DNA of 64,000 nucleotides, taken from contig NZ_QRGD01000002.1 in assembly GCF_003449015.1 (NCBI RefSeq), positions 124,001-188,000 of the forward strand, read 5' to 3'. Shown here piece by piece: positions 44,577 through 52,508 of this stretch (positions are counted from its first letter, which is position 1; each line of letters starts with the position of its first letter). The notes under the pieces were generated by a model. That model was not told the DNA's origin, did no database searches, and saw only the letters and a program-made list of their open reading frames with translations. This DNA comes from Aureibaculum luteum (lineage in GTDB: Bacteria > Bacteroidota > Bacteroidia > Flavobacteriales > Flavobacteriaceae). The translations under genes were made by a program, and so were the position numbers.

Positions 44577-44984
44577 TTATAGCTTTTTTGTATAATCAAA
44601 AACAACTCTTTTAAAGGCTTTAAACTCTTTTGTGAAATCTGCCATACGCAATGAAATCTCATGATGTTTTTCTCTGTAATCATCATCAGACAATCCTTTT
44701 TCAGCCAATTCTATTCTTGATAATAACTGTTCGTGCTCTACAATGCTCACTTCTAAATCGTCAAATAAATCAATGTGAACTTTATCTAGATTTTTTAGCA
44801 TCATTTCATATACTGGATCATTTTTCTTAGAAACCTCTTTTTTCTTTAATAAATCGTTGAAAAAACGAACTTCATCTTTCCAAAAATCTACGGTATCCAT
44901 CCATTCTTTACTCTCAAAATGTAAAACGTCTAACCCTGCTCCTAATAAGAATTCTGTTTTGGGGTTTAAAATTGTAGTGTTCAT
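44577..44984 (-). CDS. uncharacterised helical protein, paralogue of the 18055 gene
   Basis: A 135-residue, charged, probably all-helical cytoplasmic protein of no named family. It shares with the 18055 protein an early WMDTVDFWKDEVRFFNDLL block and a late HEISLRMADFTKEFKAFKR helix. Both members are controlled by the palindromic stress operator, one directly and this one as third gene of the sigma-DnaJ operon. It starts 11 bases after the DnaJ gene. Confidence 0.72.
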   Translation of the reverse strand: MNTTILNPKTEFLLGAGLDVLHFESKEWMDTVDFWKDEVRFFNDLLKKKEVSKKNDPVYEMMLKNLDKVHIDLFDDLEVSIVEHEQLLSRIELAEKGLSDDDYREKHHEISLRMADFTKEFKAFKRVVFDYTKKL

Positions 44985-44995
44985 AATTGTATGTT

Positions 44996-45931
44996 TTAAT
45001 TTGATTTTATAGGTTCTTTTTTATGTAACTGTTGTAATTCTTTAAATAAATTCTCTTCTTCTTTTGTAAGATTTTTTGGTAAATTCACATTTAGTTTGAC
45101 TAATAAATCACCATAAGTGGATGGTTTACGATAGTTAGGCATTCCTTTGCCTTTAAGTCTAAGTGTCTTACCTGAATTGCTGTTTTTTGGTACTGTAATA
45201 TTTAGTGATCCAGAAAGGGTGGGTACATTTATCTTACCACCCAAAATTGCGGTATATAAATCTACGTCGGCATTATATAAAAGATCATCCCCTCTTCTTT
45301 TAAATCGATGATCTGGCTGAACTTTTAATATGATATATAAATCACCTCGGTTTCCACCTTTAACACCTTTTTGTCCTTTACCTTTAATTTTTAATTGCAA
45401 TCCATCATACGAGCCAGGTTTTATGGTAATACGTAACTTTTCATTATGTATTTCAAAGGTTCGTTTACTTCCTTTATAGGCTTCTAGCAGCGTAATGGGC
45501 ATTTCTGCTTTCGTATCACCTCCTGAAAAAGAAGATTGATTTGCTCTACCACCAAAAAAGGTTTCAAAAAAGCTAGAAAAATCTTCACCACCAGCGGCAC
45601 CTTGTCCAAAAATATCAGAAGGATCTCCTTGAGCGTATCTCGATTTTCTTCCACTTTGATTCGCTTGGTTTGCATACTCACGCCAATTATCTCCGGTGTT
45701 TTGATAAGCATCCCAATTAGAGCCTAGTGTGTCATATTTCTCACGCTTTTCTTTATCACTAAGCACTTCATTTGCTTCATTCAATTCCTTGAACTTATCT
45801 TCAGCAGTTTTATCATCAGGATTTTTATCAGGATGATATTTCCCTGCCAATTTTCTATATGCTTTTTTTATCTCTTTTGAAGAGGCATCTTTATTAACTC
45901 CTAATATTTTATAATAATCCTTGTAATTCAT
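44996..45931 (-). CDS. DnaJ/CbpA-type co-chaperone
   Basis: J-domain protein of 311 residues. The N-terminal J domain has [33 protein letters not shown] in part, with the essential HPD. A glycine/phenylalanine-rich region follows at about 75-140. The C-terminal substrate-binding domains (about 140-300) lack the DnaJ zinc finger, which makes it CbpA-like. It stimulates DnaK in the cytoplasm. The ATG at 45931 is preferred; the frame extends to a TTG at 45940. It begins 12 bases after the sigma-factor gene. Confidence 0.93.
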   Translation of the reverse strand: MNYKDYYKILGVNKDASSKEIKKAYRKLAGKYHPDKNPDDKTAEDKFKELNEANEVLSDKEKREKYDTLGSNWDAYQNTGDNWREYANQANQSGRKSRYAQGDPSDIFGQGAAGGEDFSSFFETFFGGRANQSSFSGGDTKAEMPITLLEAYKGSKRTFEIHNEKLRITIKPGSYDGLQLKIKGKGQKGVKGGNRGDLYIILKVQPDHRFKRRGDDLLYNADVDLYTAILGGKINVPTLSGSLNITVPKNSNSGKTLRLKGKGMPNYRKPSTYGDLLVKLNVNLPKNLTKEEENLFKELQQLHKKEPIKSN

Positions 45932-45943
45932 TTTCAACAAGTT

Positions 45944-46717
45944 TTATTTGTTAATAGCATATCTATTGAAAAAACTTAATTGTAGTGCTTTTCTAGCGTC
46001 TTCTAATAATTTTTCGACCTGTGTAATACTACTATTTCTTATTTCTGCAATTTCTTTTGCTGTAAATTTATAATTGGTAAACAATTCAAAAACAGAACTC
46101 ATAGCCAAAGGTAATTGTTGAAGTACCATAGCTATTTGGGTATGAATTCTTTCTTTACTTATTTCTTTATCAAGTTTTTTAACTATTTTATTCTCTTTAT
46201 TTTCTATAAACACATGGTTTAAAGTGTAATCATTATGGTTATATGACATGTCGTCTAACTCTTCAATCAATAAGAAATCACCACCAGCATCAACAGTGTA
46301 GTTTTCTTCCATTTCATCCCACTCAGGTTTAGTGTACGTATCAATATTTTTAAAGAAAAGTTCGTCAAATTCTTCTTCTACAATGGTATCTTCCAATAAT
46401 TGATTGGTTTTTTTAAATAACCATAAATAGAAATCTTTCTGATTTTCAAACCCGTCTATATGATCATAAATTTCTATAAAAAGTTGATCAATAAAATCAT
46501 CAGCTTTATATTTATTTTTTGAAAAATGTCCATTTTTTATGGCTGAATTTAACCTACCAACTATATATTTATTTATCTCAGGTAAAATTTTCAAGACCAA
46601 TTCATTAAAAGATTCCTTGTCTTCTTCTTTTTTAAGTTGAACAAGATCGGGAAATACTTGAGTAATAATCACACGAAACTCTTTGTGCTGTTTGTTATAT
46701 TTTACCATGTCCTCCAT
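45944..46717 (-). CDS. sigma-70-like regulatory protein
   Basis: A 257-residue protein with a sigma-70 region 2-like part (INKYIVGRLNSAIKNGHFS, then KADDFIDQLFIEIYDHIDGF and FYLWLFKKTNQLLED) and a C-terminal region 4-like helix-turn-helix (LQQLPLAMSSVFELFTNYKF, then TAKEIAEIRNSSITQVEKLL). Between them lies an acidic insert of about 80 residues. It may redirect RNA polymerase or act as a regulator of the operon it heads (DnaJ, unknown, thioredoxin, unknown). It is under operator L. Confidence 0.8.
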   Translation of the reverse strand: MEDMVKYNKQHKEFRVIITQVFPDLVQLKKEEDKESFNELVLKILPEINKYIVGRLNSAIKNGHFSKNKYKADDFIDQLFIEIYDHIDGFENQKDFYLWLFKKTNQLLEDTIVEEEFDELFFKNIDTYTKPEWDEMEENYTVDAGGDFLLIEELDDMSYNHNDYTLNHVFIENKENKIVKKLDKEISKERIHTQIAMVLQQLPLAMSSVFELFTNYKFTAKEIAEIRNSSITQVEKLLEDARKALQLSFFNRYAINK

Positions 46718-46742
46718 TTTTATTTATTTTAATTTTACAGTG

Positions 46743-46785
46743 TAAAGGTGTGAACATATAAGCAAAATTAAAATGACCTAGATCA
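46743..46785 (-). promoter_or_regulatory. stress-regulon operator L and -7 box
   Basis: On the minus strand: TGATCTAGGTCA (46785-46774), 23 bases, then CACCTTTA (46750-46743), a two-mismatch -7 box. It starts the sigma-DnaJ-thioredoxin operon 26 bases before the start codon. Confidence 0.68.
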
Positions 46786-46818
46786 GTTCATAAATAGTGT
46801 TCTTTGATTGCTTTTCAT

Positions 46819-47475
46819 TCAATCTTTTTTATTCTTTTGTTTTTTTTTATCAAGTCTTATATTGGGTAAACCAATCAGACCTCTTAAAAGACCATGAAGA
46901 ATGGCAATGGGTAATAGAAGGATACCCATAATTAGTGTACCAAGTTCAAAAATCAAGGAGCTATCTTTGTATGGTTTCCCTTTTAGTCTCGATTGAAATG
47001 CACTAAATGGAATACCTAGCATATTGCCAACAGTTATTATTTGAATTACAGAAAGTATAATACGAGCTTCTTGCTTACCATATTCTTTAACAATAGCATC
47101 GTAAGCATATTTTTTAGGATAACCTCTTGAATCTGCATAATGTTGAGCAAACAATATTGCTATGGCTTCTTGTGGTTTTATAAAATTATTTTCACCACCT
47201 AAAAAGCTACTTATTTCTTTACCACTCATGCCGAGACGTAAAGCCAATTTAGCATGTCCATATGAGCAAATGGTACAACCATTTACTTCAGTTACTGCCA
47301 ATTGTAAGCGATTTACAAAATCTTTATCAACCAATTGGCTTTTGTTATTTTCAATCATTTTTATCATTGCTTTAGGGATATAAATAAAAGCACGGTACAT
47401 TTCTCCTAACCCGAATTTATTTTTAAACGCTGATCGAGAGCTTATGGCTTTTGGTATGTGTATATCTGCTTTCAT
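46819..47475 (-). CDS. AhpD-like protein with membrane tail
   Basis: A 218-residue carboxymuconolactone-decarboxylase-like protein. The redox motif is in VNGCTICSYGHAKLAL at about residues 64-79 (CxxC with following histidine). Residues about 170-205 add a hydrophobic segment (LGTLIMGILLLPIAILHGLL) and a basic tail ending in many lysines, so it is probably attached to the inner membrane. It likely handles peroxides or acts as a disulfide relay. A degenerate operator lies upstream in the correct phase. Confidence 0.82.
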   Translation of the reverse strand: MKADIHIPKAISSRSAFKNKFGLGEMYRAFIYIPKAMIKMIENNKSQLVDKDFVNRLQLAVTEVNGCTICSYGHAKLALRLGMSGKEISSFLGGENNFIKPQEAIAILFAQHYADSRGYPKKYAYDAIVKEYGKQEARIILSVIQIITVGNMLGIPFSAFQSRLKGKPYKDSSLIFELGTLIMGILLLPIAILHGLLRGLIGLPNIRLDKKKQKNKKD

Positions 47476-47529
47476 TTTTAGATTATGTATCTATTACCTT
47501 CTAACCAACTCTTTAATAATTAATTGAAA

Positions 47530-47572
47530 CAAAATCAATGGTTTGCGAAAAAGGTTCCATTAAAGCAAATCA
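47530..47572 (-). promoter_or_regulatory. degenerate stress operator before the AhpD-like gene
   Basis: On the minus strand TGATTTGCTTTA (47572-47561) has five of the six core bases of TGA-N6-TCA, and TGATTTTG (one mismatch to TAnnTTTG) follows after exactly 23 bases. It may be a weak regulon site. Confidence 0.35.
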
Positions 47573-47625
47573 GTACTGAATTTATCTTTAAGGAACCCTC
47601 TTCCTAAATAATTTTTCATTTAGAA

Positions 47626-47829
47626 CTAAGCCGTAATGGCAAAAGTTACTTTTGTGGTTACACGGTATTCTGCTACCTGATTGTTATTAACTGTTGCCTG
47701 CATATCTTTTACATAAACAGATTTAATGTTTTTTACTGTTTTGGAAACTTCAGTAACAACATTTTTAACCGCATCATCAAAACTTACGGTAGAATTTCCT
47801 AATACTTCAATTACTTTTAATACTGACAT
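47626..47829 (-). CDS. dodecin, flavin-binding storage protein
   Basis: A 67-residue dodecin. Twelve copies form a hollow sphere that binds flavins pairwise, buffering free FMN/FAD and limiting photo-oxidative damage. The family pattern is visible: KVIEVLGNSTVSFDDAVKNV at the start, KNIKSVYVKDMQATVNNNQV in the middle and EYRVTTKVTFAI at the end. It is a single-gene unit under operator M. Confidence 0.94.
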   Translation of the reverse strand: MSVLKVIEVLGNSTVSFDDAVKNVVTEVSKTVKNIKSVYVKDMQATVNNNQVAEYRVTTKVTFAITA

Positions 47830-47858
47830 AACTAAGTGATTTTAAAATTAATATTTAT

Positions 47859-47901
47859 TAAAGGTAGAAATCAAATTTATCATACAAAATGATCTTGATC
47901 A
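47859..47901 (-). promoter_or_regulatory. stress-regulon operator M and -7 box
   Basis: On the minus strand: TGATCAAGATCA (47901-47890), 23 bases, then TACCTTTA (47866-47859), one mismatch to TAnnTTTG. It drives dodecin. Confidence 0.7.
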
Positions 47902-48115
47902 GGAAACGAAAATAAGTAGCAACATGATTTAAATTACAAAAAGAACTGATTACTTCATTTTGAAATTTCAATATTGAACTTGTTTTTTGTTTTGATAACG
48001 ATAGCAGAATACCGCTTAAAGAGACTGAAATTATATACCTTTTAGATGCTGTTTTATAGGTTGAATGGTTTATAAGGTGCTTTATTTTTTTATGATTTAT
48101 TAAACCATGATGCTA

Positions 48116-48610
48116 CTATACATCTTCCAATGCAGTTTTTAAATGCTGTAAGTCATCATCAAAACCTCTTATGATCAATAAATAATTCCCATTATGTAAC
48201 ATCTCTATAAAAGTATTTACATTTGTTTCTTGAGCACCTAAGCCTCTTAAAATACCATTGAGCCCTACTGAAATACCTCCTAATGCTTTTCCATTAATTT
48301 CGTGCATAAACAATGATGTTAATGAGCCAATAATATATACAGTACCTATTTCAGGGTTTTTAAAGACACCAAATTCGATAGAAGATCCGAGTACTTTTTT
48401 CCAATATTCTTTTAATTGTTTCTCAAATTGAATTGGATCTTTTTTGTTTTTAAAAGACGCTTCATTGGTAAACATACTAAGAATAGATAATTGAGAATTT
48501 ATTTCGCTATCATTCTTTAAAATATCTATAGAGGTTACTAATTTCTTAAATTGCGAATATGACTTTATAAAAATATGTTTCTTCTTCGCATGTTGCAAGC
48601 TATAACTCAT
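48116..48610 (-). CDS. uncharacterised stress-linked protein
   Basis: A 164-residue protein starting at the ATG at 48610 (MSYSLQHAKKKHIFIKSY); the frame extends to a TTG at 48616. It has a helical N-terminal half and a C-terminal half with a glycine-rich hydrophobic stretch (GKALGGISVGLNGILRGLG) followed by a strand-helix ending (LLIIRGFDDDLQHLKTAL). That ending resembles proteins with a glycine-zipper and a ferredoxin-like stress domain, but I cannot assign a family. It is transcribed away from the YtxH operon from the shared operator N. Confidence 0.68.
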   Translation of the reverse strand: MSYSLQHAKKKHIFIKSYSQFKKLVTSIDILKNDSEINSQLSILSMFTNEASFKNKKDPIQFEKQLKEYWKKVLGSSIEFGVFKNPEIGTVYIIGSLTSLFMHEINGKALGGISVGLNGILRGLGAQETNVNTFIEMLHNGNYLLIIRGFDDDLQHLKTALEDV

Positions 48611-48658
48611 AATCAATTTTTAAAAGTATTATCATTTTTCCAGTAATACTTATGGGAG

Positions 48659-48732
48659 CTAAATTAATAGGTTAAATAATTATAATGAATGACCTGGGTC
48701 ATTTTAAAAGATAATTTACCTGTTTATTTTTG
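48659..48732. promoter_or_regulatory. shared divergent stress operator N with two -7 boxes
   Basis: TGACCTGGGTCA at 48690-48701. On the plus strand TATTTTTG follows after 23 bases (48725-48732). On the minus strand TAATTTAG, one mismatch, also follows after 23 bases (48666-48659). One palindrome therefore appears placed to activate both the 48116 gene and the YtxH operon. Confidence 0.75.
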
Positions 48733-48796
48733 TAGTGTAAAAATTGATTTATTAATCTGTCTGCCTTTGTTGGTGGACATCTAAAAATTTTAAATT

Positions 48797-49129
48797 ATGT
48801 CAAATACTAGTGAAAATGCATTATTCGCACTGTTAACAGGAGTTGCTATTGGGGCTGGAATCGGAATTCTTTACGCACCTGATAAAGGTAAAAAAACCAG
48901 AAAAAGAATTAAACAAAAAACAGAAGATACCAAGCACATTATTTCTGATCGAATTTCTCATGCTAAAGAAGAATTAACAAAAGCCGTTAATGAAAAAAAA
49001 GAAGAATTTGAACAAAAATTAGATGATACTATTTCAACAATGAGTGGAAAAGCTGAGGATATTATTGATAGTTTAGAAAATAAGTTAGAAGAACTTAAAA
49101 CCAAAAATACTCACTTACAAAAAAACTAG
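48797..49129 (+). CDS. YtxH-domain protein
   Basis: A 110-residue protein of the YtxH/general stress family. One N-terminal membrane or glycine-rich segment (LFALLTGVAIGAGIGILYAPDKGKKTR in part: the GILYAPxxGKxTR motif is diagnostic) is followed by a long charged coiled coil. It is probably anchored in the inner membrane. It is the first of three tightly packed genes (next start 2 bases after its stop). Confidence 0.9.
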   Translation: MSNTSENALFALLTGVAIGAGIGILYAPDKGKKTRKRIKQKTEDTKHIISDRISHAKEELTKAVNEKKEEFEQKLDDTISTMSGKAEDIIDSLENKLEELKTKNTHLQKN

Positions 49130-49131
49130 TT

Positions 49132-49482
49132 ATGGCTTTTGAGGAGTTAAAAGAAAACTTATTTGAAGCAGATGTTAATATACAATCCTACATAAAAAGT
49201 AGTGAAGAATATATTAAGCTTAAAAGTTTTAAAGCACTTATGATTGGTATTACTTTTATTACCAAATTACTAATTGTAAGTGCTTTGGTAGGTATAGCAT
49301 TGTTGATTTTATCACTTGCATTAGCAATCTTTTTTGGTGAAGTTTTGGACAATCTTGTTTTTGGCTTTTTAATTGTCGGTTTGTTTTATGCTTTGATTGG
49401 GCTCTTGACTTATTTTTTAAGGAATAAGGTAAATAGTCCGTTATTGAAAAAATTTTCTAATTATTATTTTAATAAGATATGA
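49132..49482 (+). CDS. phage-holin-superfamily-like membrane protein
   Basis: A 116-residue protein with a charged helical N-terminus (about 40 residues) and two membrane helices (LLIVSALVGIALLILSLALA and LVFGFLIVGLFYALIGLLTY), the arrangement annotated as holin-superfamily or DUF1469 in stress clusters. It starts 2 bases after YtxH and overlaps the next gene by 4 bases. There is no sign of phage genes; the name reflects the fold only. Confidence 0.8.
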   Translation: MAFEELKENLFEADVNIQSYIKSSEEYIKLKSFKALMIGITFITKLLIVSALVGIALLILSLALAIFFGEVLDNLVFGFLIVGLFYALIGLLTYFLRNKVNSPLLKKFSNYYFNKI

Positions 49483-49700
49483 TACCTAATAGCTATAAAT
49501 CATTTGAAGAAATAGATGAGCAGTTAAAAATTTTAAGTCTGCAAAACAATATTTATAAAGAGTTGATTAAACTAAATTTAAAAAGCTCTAAAAATAATTT
49601 AAAAGTGGAAAGTATTAAGAATGAACTTAAAAGCGTAGTACAAGAAAAGCTGCTTGCATTTGTGGCGAATAAGTTATTAAAAAAACTAAGAAGGAATTAG
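49479..49700 (+). CDS. small protein of the YtxH operon
   Basis: A 73-residue basic helical protein (SFEEIDEQLKILSLQNNIYK, then LVVQEKLLAFVANKLLKKL-like helix near the end). It overlaps the preceding gene by 4 bases, so translation is coupled. Small helical proteins of this type often complete YtxH-holin gene trios in Flavobacteriaceae. Function unknown. Confidence 0.72.
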   Translation: MIPNSYKSFEEIDEQLKILSLQNNIYKELIKLNLKSSKNNLKVESIKNELKSVVQEKLLAFVANKLLKKLRRN

Positions 49701-49709
49701 AATAATATA

Positions 49710-50780
49710 TTATCCAAATTCTGCTATTTCTTTTAGAGTTTCTTTATTTAATATAACGAGTCTTCTGCCAGATTCTACACCAATTAAACCTTCGTTTTTG
49801 AATTCGGTTAACATTCTAATTGCTGTTTCTGTAGCAGTTCCTATGAGTCCTGCAAAATCTTCTCTAGGGATACTAATACCTTTATGTTTTTGATCTTTAA
49901 TCATTCCTTTTGCATCAAGTTCCAGTAGTGTTTTAGCTGCTTTTTGACGCACAGTTGCAAAAGCCATATCTACTAGTTGTTCTTGTAAATGAATCATATT
50001 ATTTGAGATCATACTAATAAACTTATTAGAAACGTCTCTATTATCATATAATAGTTTTGTGAAATCTGTTTTAGGAATTTCACAAATTTCAGCATCTTCT
50101 AATACGGTAGCTGATTCTATATAGGTTCTATTATCACCTAAAAGAGACAGTTGTCCTATAAAATCTCCATCTCTGTATAAACCTGTAACAAATTCTTTCC
50201 CAGTTTCTGTACATCTATAGGTTTTTACCGTGCCACTATGAATAAAAAACATTCGATGTGCCGCATCTCCTTCTGCAAAAATTTCTTCTTTGTTTTTATA
50301 AAGTTTAAGGCTTCTGTCTTTAGAAAGATCTTGTAAATCTAAATATTTTGATGCTTCTTTTAAAAAGTCATTTACACCCTCAATATTATTAGAAAATTTT
50401 CTTTTCAAAAAGGCATTCTTTTTTAAACGACTTTTTATAGCACCTAACAGTTCATCTTCTTCAAAAGGTTTTGTTAAATAGTCATCAGCTCCTAAATTCA
50501 TACCTTTTCTCATATCCGCTTTTTCAGCTTTCGCTGTTAAAAAGATAAATGGAATCCCTGCCGTCTTTACGTTTTTACTCAAACTTTCAAAGACTCCATA
50601 TCCATCTAATTCTGGCATCATAATATCACATAGAATGACATCTGGCATAAACTGATTCGCCTTTACAACGCCAACTTTTCCGTTTTCGGCAGTGCTCACT
50701 ATATAATTTTCCAGTTCTAAAATGTCGGCTATATTTTCACGAACATTTTGATTGTCTTCTATTAAGAGTATTTTTTTCAT
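49710..50780 (-). CDS. REC-CRP/FNR response regulator, candidate master regulator of the stress regulon
   Basis: A 356-residue fusion. Residues 1-120 are a receiver domain with phosphoacceptor D52 (LCDIMMPELDG), T82 and K103. Residues about 150-265 are a cyclic-nucleotide-binding-like beta-roll (EEIFAEGDAAHRMFFIHSG, GDFIGQLSLLGDNRTYIE) without the arginine-serine pair needed for cAMP. Residues about 275-350 are a CRP-type winged helix with the recognition helix TATETAIRM; E318 and R322 match the CRP/FNR residues that read TGA. It overlaps its kinase by 4 bases. The TGA-N6-TCA operators across the island fit this helix; that link is inference. Confidence 0.93.
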   Translation of the reverse strand: MKKILLIEDNQNVRENIADILELENYIVSTAENGKVGVVKANQFMPDVILCDIMMPELDGYGVFESLSKNVKTAGIPFIFLTAKAEKADMRKGMNLGADDYLTKPFEEDELLGAIKSRLKKNAFLKRKFSNNIEGVNDFLKEASKYLDLQDLSKDRSLKLYKNKEEIFAEGDAAHRMFFIHSGTVKTYRCTETGKEFVTGLYRDGDFIGQLSLLGDNRTYIESATVLEDAEICEIPKTDFTKLLYDNRDVSNKFISMISNNMIHLQEQLVDMAFATVRQKAAKTLLELDAKGMIKDQKHKGISIPREDFAGLIGTATETAIRMLTEFKNEGLIGVESGRRLVILNKETLKEIAEFG

Positions 50781-52438
50781 TTTTTTTCATTTTTTATTGG
50801 AAGCTCCACATAAAAAGTGGTTCCAATATTTAAATCACTTTTTAAGGTAATAGTACCTCCCATTAATTCTATATATGACTTTACGATATTCAGTCCTAAT
50901 CCAGTTCCTTCAATATGTGTCGTGTTCTTAGCACGAAAAAAACGTTTAAATAAATTCGTTTGATCCTCTTCAGGGATACCAACCCCTTGATCTGTTATTT
51001 CAAATAATAAACGTTGCTTGTCGGTTTTTATATTAAAAATTATCTCCTTTTCTTCTTCAGAGTATTTTATGGCATTAGATAACAAATTAAAAACAATATG
51101 TTTCAAAAATTTTTGATCTAAAAATACCTCAATACTTGGTTGTTTATAATTCAAGGTTATGGTTTGTCCATTCTTTTTAATACCTTCAATTTCTTCAATT
51201 AAAGAATTTGAAAATTCTATAAAATCAAATGATACAGGTTCAGCAACTACTTGACCTTCTTGTAATTTACTCAATGATAGGAAATCATTGAGAATGATAA
51301 CTAAATTTTTAACACTTGACCTTATTTTAGATACATAATTTAATCTTCTGTCCTCATGGCCAGGAGCATTTAATTTTTCAATTAATATGGCAGAAGATAA
51401 TATGGCACTTAAAGGAGTTCTAAATTCATGAGAGGCCATTGAAATAAACCGTGATTTTAATTCACTCAATTCCTTCTCTTTTTTTAATGTATTTAATATT
51501 TCAATCTCAATTTCTTTTTGATAAGATATATTATTATATACCAACAATACTTCTTCTATTTTTTTATCTATATTTATAAGTGGTGTGGTATTGACCATAT
51601 ATGTTCTATCTTGAAATTTAACTTCAAAAGAACAATGTTCTCCTTTTAAGGTTTTTTCAATATGACTTTTAACTTTTGTGCTTACCTCTTGTGGTACTAT
51701 TTGAACATTACCAATAGTATCTCCTATTTTTACGATTTCTCTAAACCCTAAATCGTCTAACTCTTCTCCTTCAATAAATACAATTTTTAAATTAGCATTG
51801 ACAACAACAACAAATCCCTTAGGGAAATTTTGTGCAATGTTAGAAAGTAAAATTCTACTAGATAAAATTCTGTTTTCGGCTGCTTTGGTTAGTTGTATTT
51901 GATCTCCCAAACTTAAATTAGACTCCACTAATTTTTGTACCGTAGAGGTGAGTTCCAGGGTTCGTTCCATTACTTTTTCTTCGAGAGCGAAGGCATGAGC
52001 AAGGTCTTGAATTTTGGTAGAATTAATAGCACTTAAGGCCAATTTTTGTTTAGCAAGCAAACGCTCAGAAATATCAATAATAAAAACAATTAGTCCTTGA
52101 ATACCATCAATTTTTATTGTATTTAAATTTATTTCTATGGGAAATTTTGAATTGTCTTTTTTTATACCAAAAACATCCAAATCTTTTCCAAAACACTTAT
52201 TTTTGAGCTCTAGGAAATTGGTTGCATTAGTACCTTCTTTATTAAGTAATAATTCCTTTGAGATAAGCTTTTCTATATTCCTTTCCAGTAGTTTATTCGT
52301 TTCATAACCAAACATGGTTTCGCTAGCAGGATTCGCCTTAATGATGAACCCATTAGGGTCTAAAACTAAAATACCTTCGAAAGAAGCGTTAAAAATGCTT
52401 TGTAAAATGTCTTCGTTTTCTAATTCATCTATTACCAT
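50777..52438 (-). CDS. soluble PAS-PAS histidine kinase
   Basis: A 553-residue kinase without membrane segments, so it senses a cytoplasmic signal. PAS domain 1 covers about 10-125 (ILQSIFNASFEGILVLDPNG), a coiled coil about 130-185, a second PAS-like domain about 195-305, HisKA about 328-395 with phospho-acceptor H337 (MASHEFRTPLSA), and the HATPase domain to the end (NLLSNAIKYS, ITDQGVGIPEED, GTGLGLNIVKSYIELMGG). It overlaps the response-regulator gene by 4 bases, making a clear two-component pair. A -7 box (minus-strand TAAATTTG, 52484-52477) is upstream; no stress palindrome is seen there. Confidence 0.93.
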   Translation of the reverse strand: MVIDELENEDILQSIFNASFEGILVLDPNGFIIKANPASETMFGYETNKLLERNIEKLISKELLLNKEGTNATNFLELKNKCFGKDLDVFGIKKDNSKFPIEINLNTIKIDGIQGLIVFIIDISERLLAKQKLALSAINSTKIQDLAHAFALEEKVMERTLELTSTVQKLVESNLSLGDQIQLTKAAENRILSSRILLSNIAQNFPKGFVVVVNANLKIVFIEGEELDDLGFREIVKIGDTIGNVQIVPQEVSTKVKSHIEKTLKGEHCSFEVKFQDRTYMVNTTPLINIDKKIEEVLLVYNNISYQKEIEIEILNTLKKEKELSELKSRFISMASHEFRTPLSAILSSAILIEKLNAPGHEDRRLNYVSKIRSSVKNLVIILNDFLSLSKLQEGQVVAEPVSFDFIEFSNSLIEEIEGIKKNGQTITLNYKQPSIEVFLDQKFLKHIVFNLLSNAIKYSEEEKEIIFNIKTDKQRLLFEITDQGVGIPEEDQTNLFKRFFRAKNTTHIEGTGLGLNIVKSYIELMGGTITLKSDLNIGTTFYVELPIKNEKK

Positions 52439-52476
52439 ATTAAATAGTATCGATTTAATTCAATGTAAAGAATTAA

Positions 52477-52484
52477 CAAATTTA
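52477..52484 (-). promoter_or_regulatory. -7 promoter box of the two-component operon
   Basis: Minus-strand TAAATTTG matches TAnnTTTG, 39 bases before the kinase start codon. No TGA-N6-TCA palindrome lies 23 bases upstream, so the regulator pair does not seem to be autoactivated through that site. Confidence 0.45.
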
Positions 52485-52508
52485 TAAATACTTTCTTTAG
52501 AAAATCTC

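Noticed and set aside
49132-49482. Prophage remnant, because of the holin-like gene
   Set aside because: No other phage gene is nearby; holin-fold proteins with YtxH are ordinary stress-cluster members.
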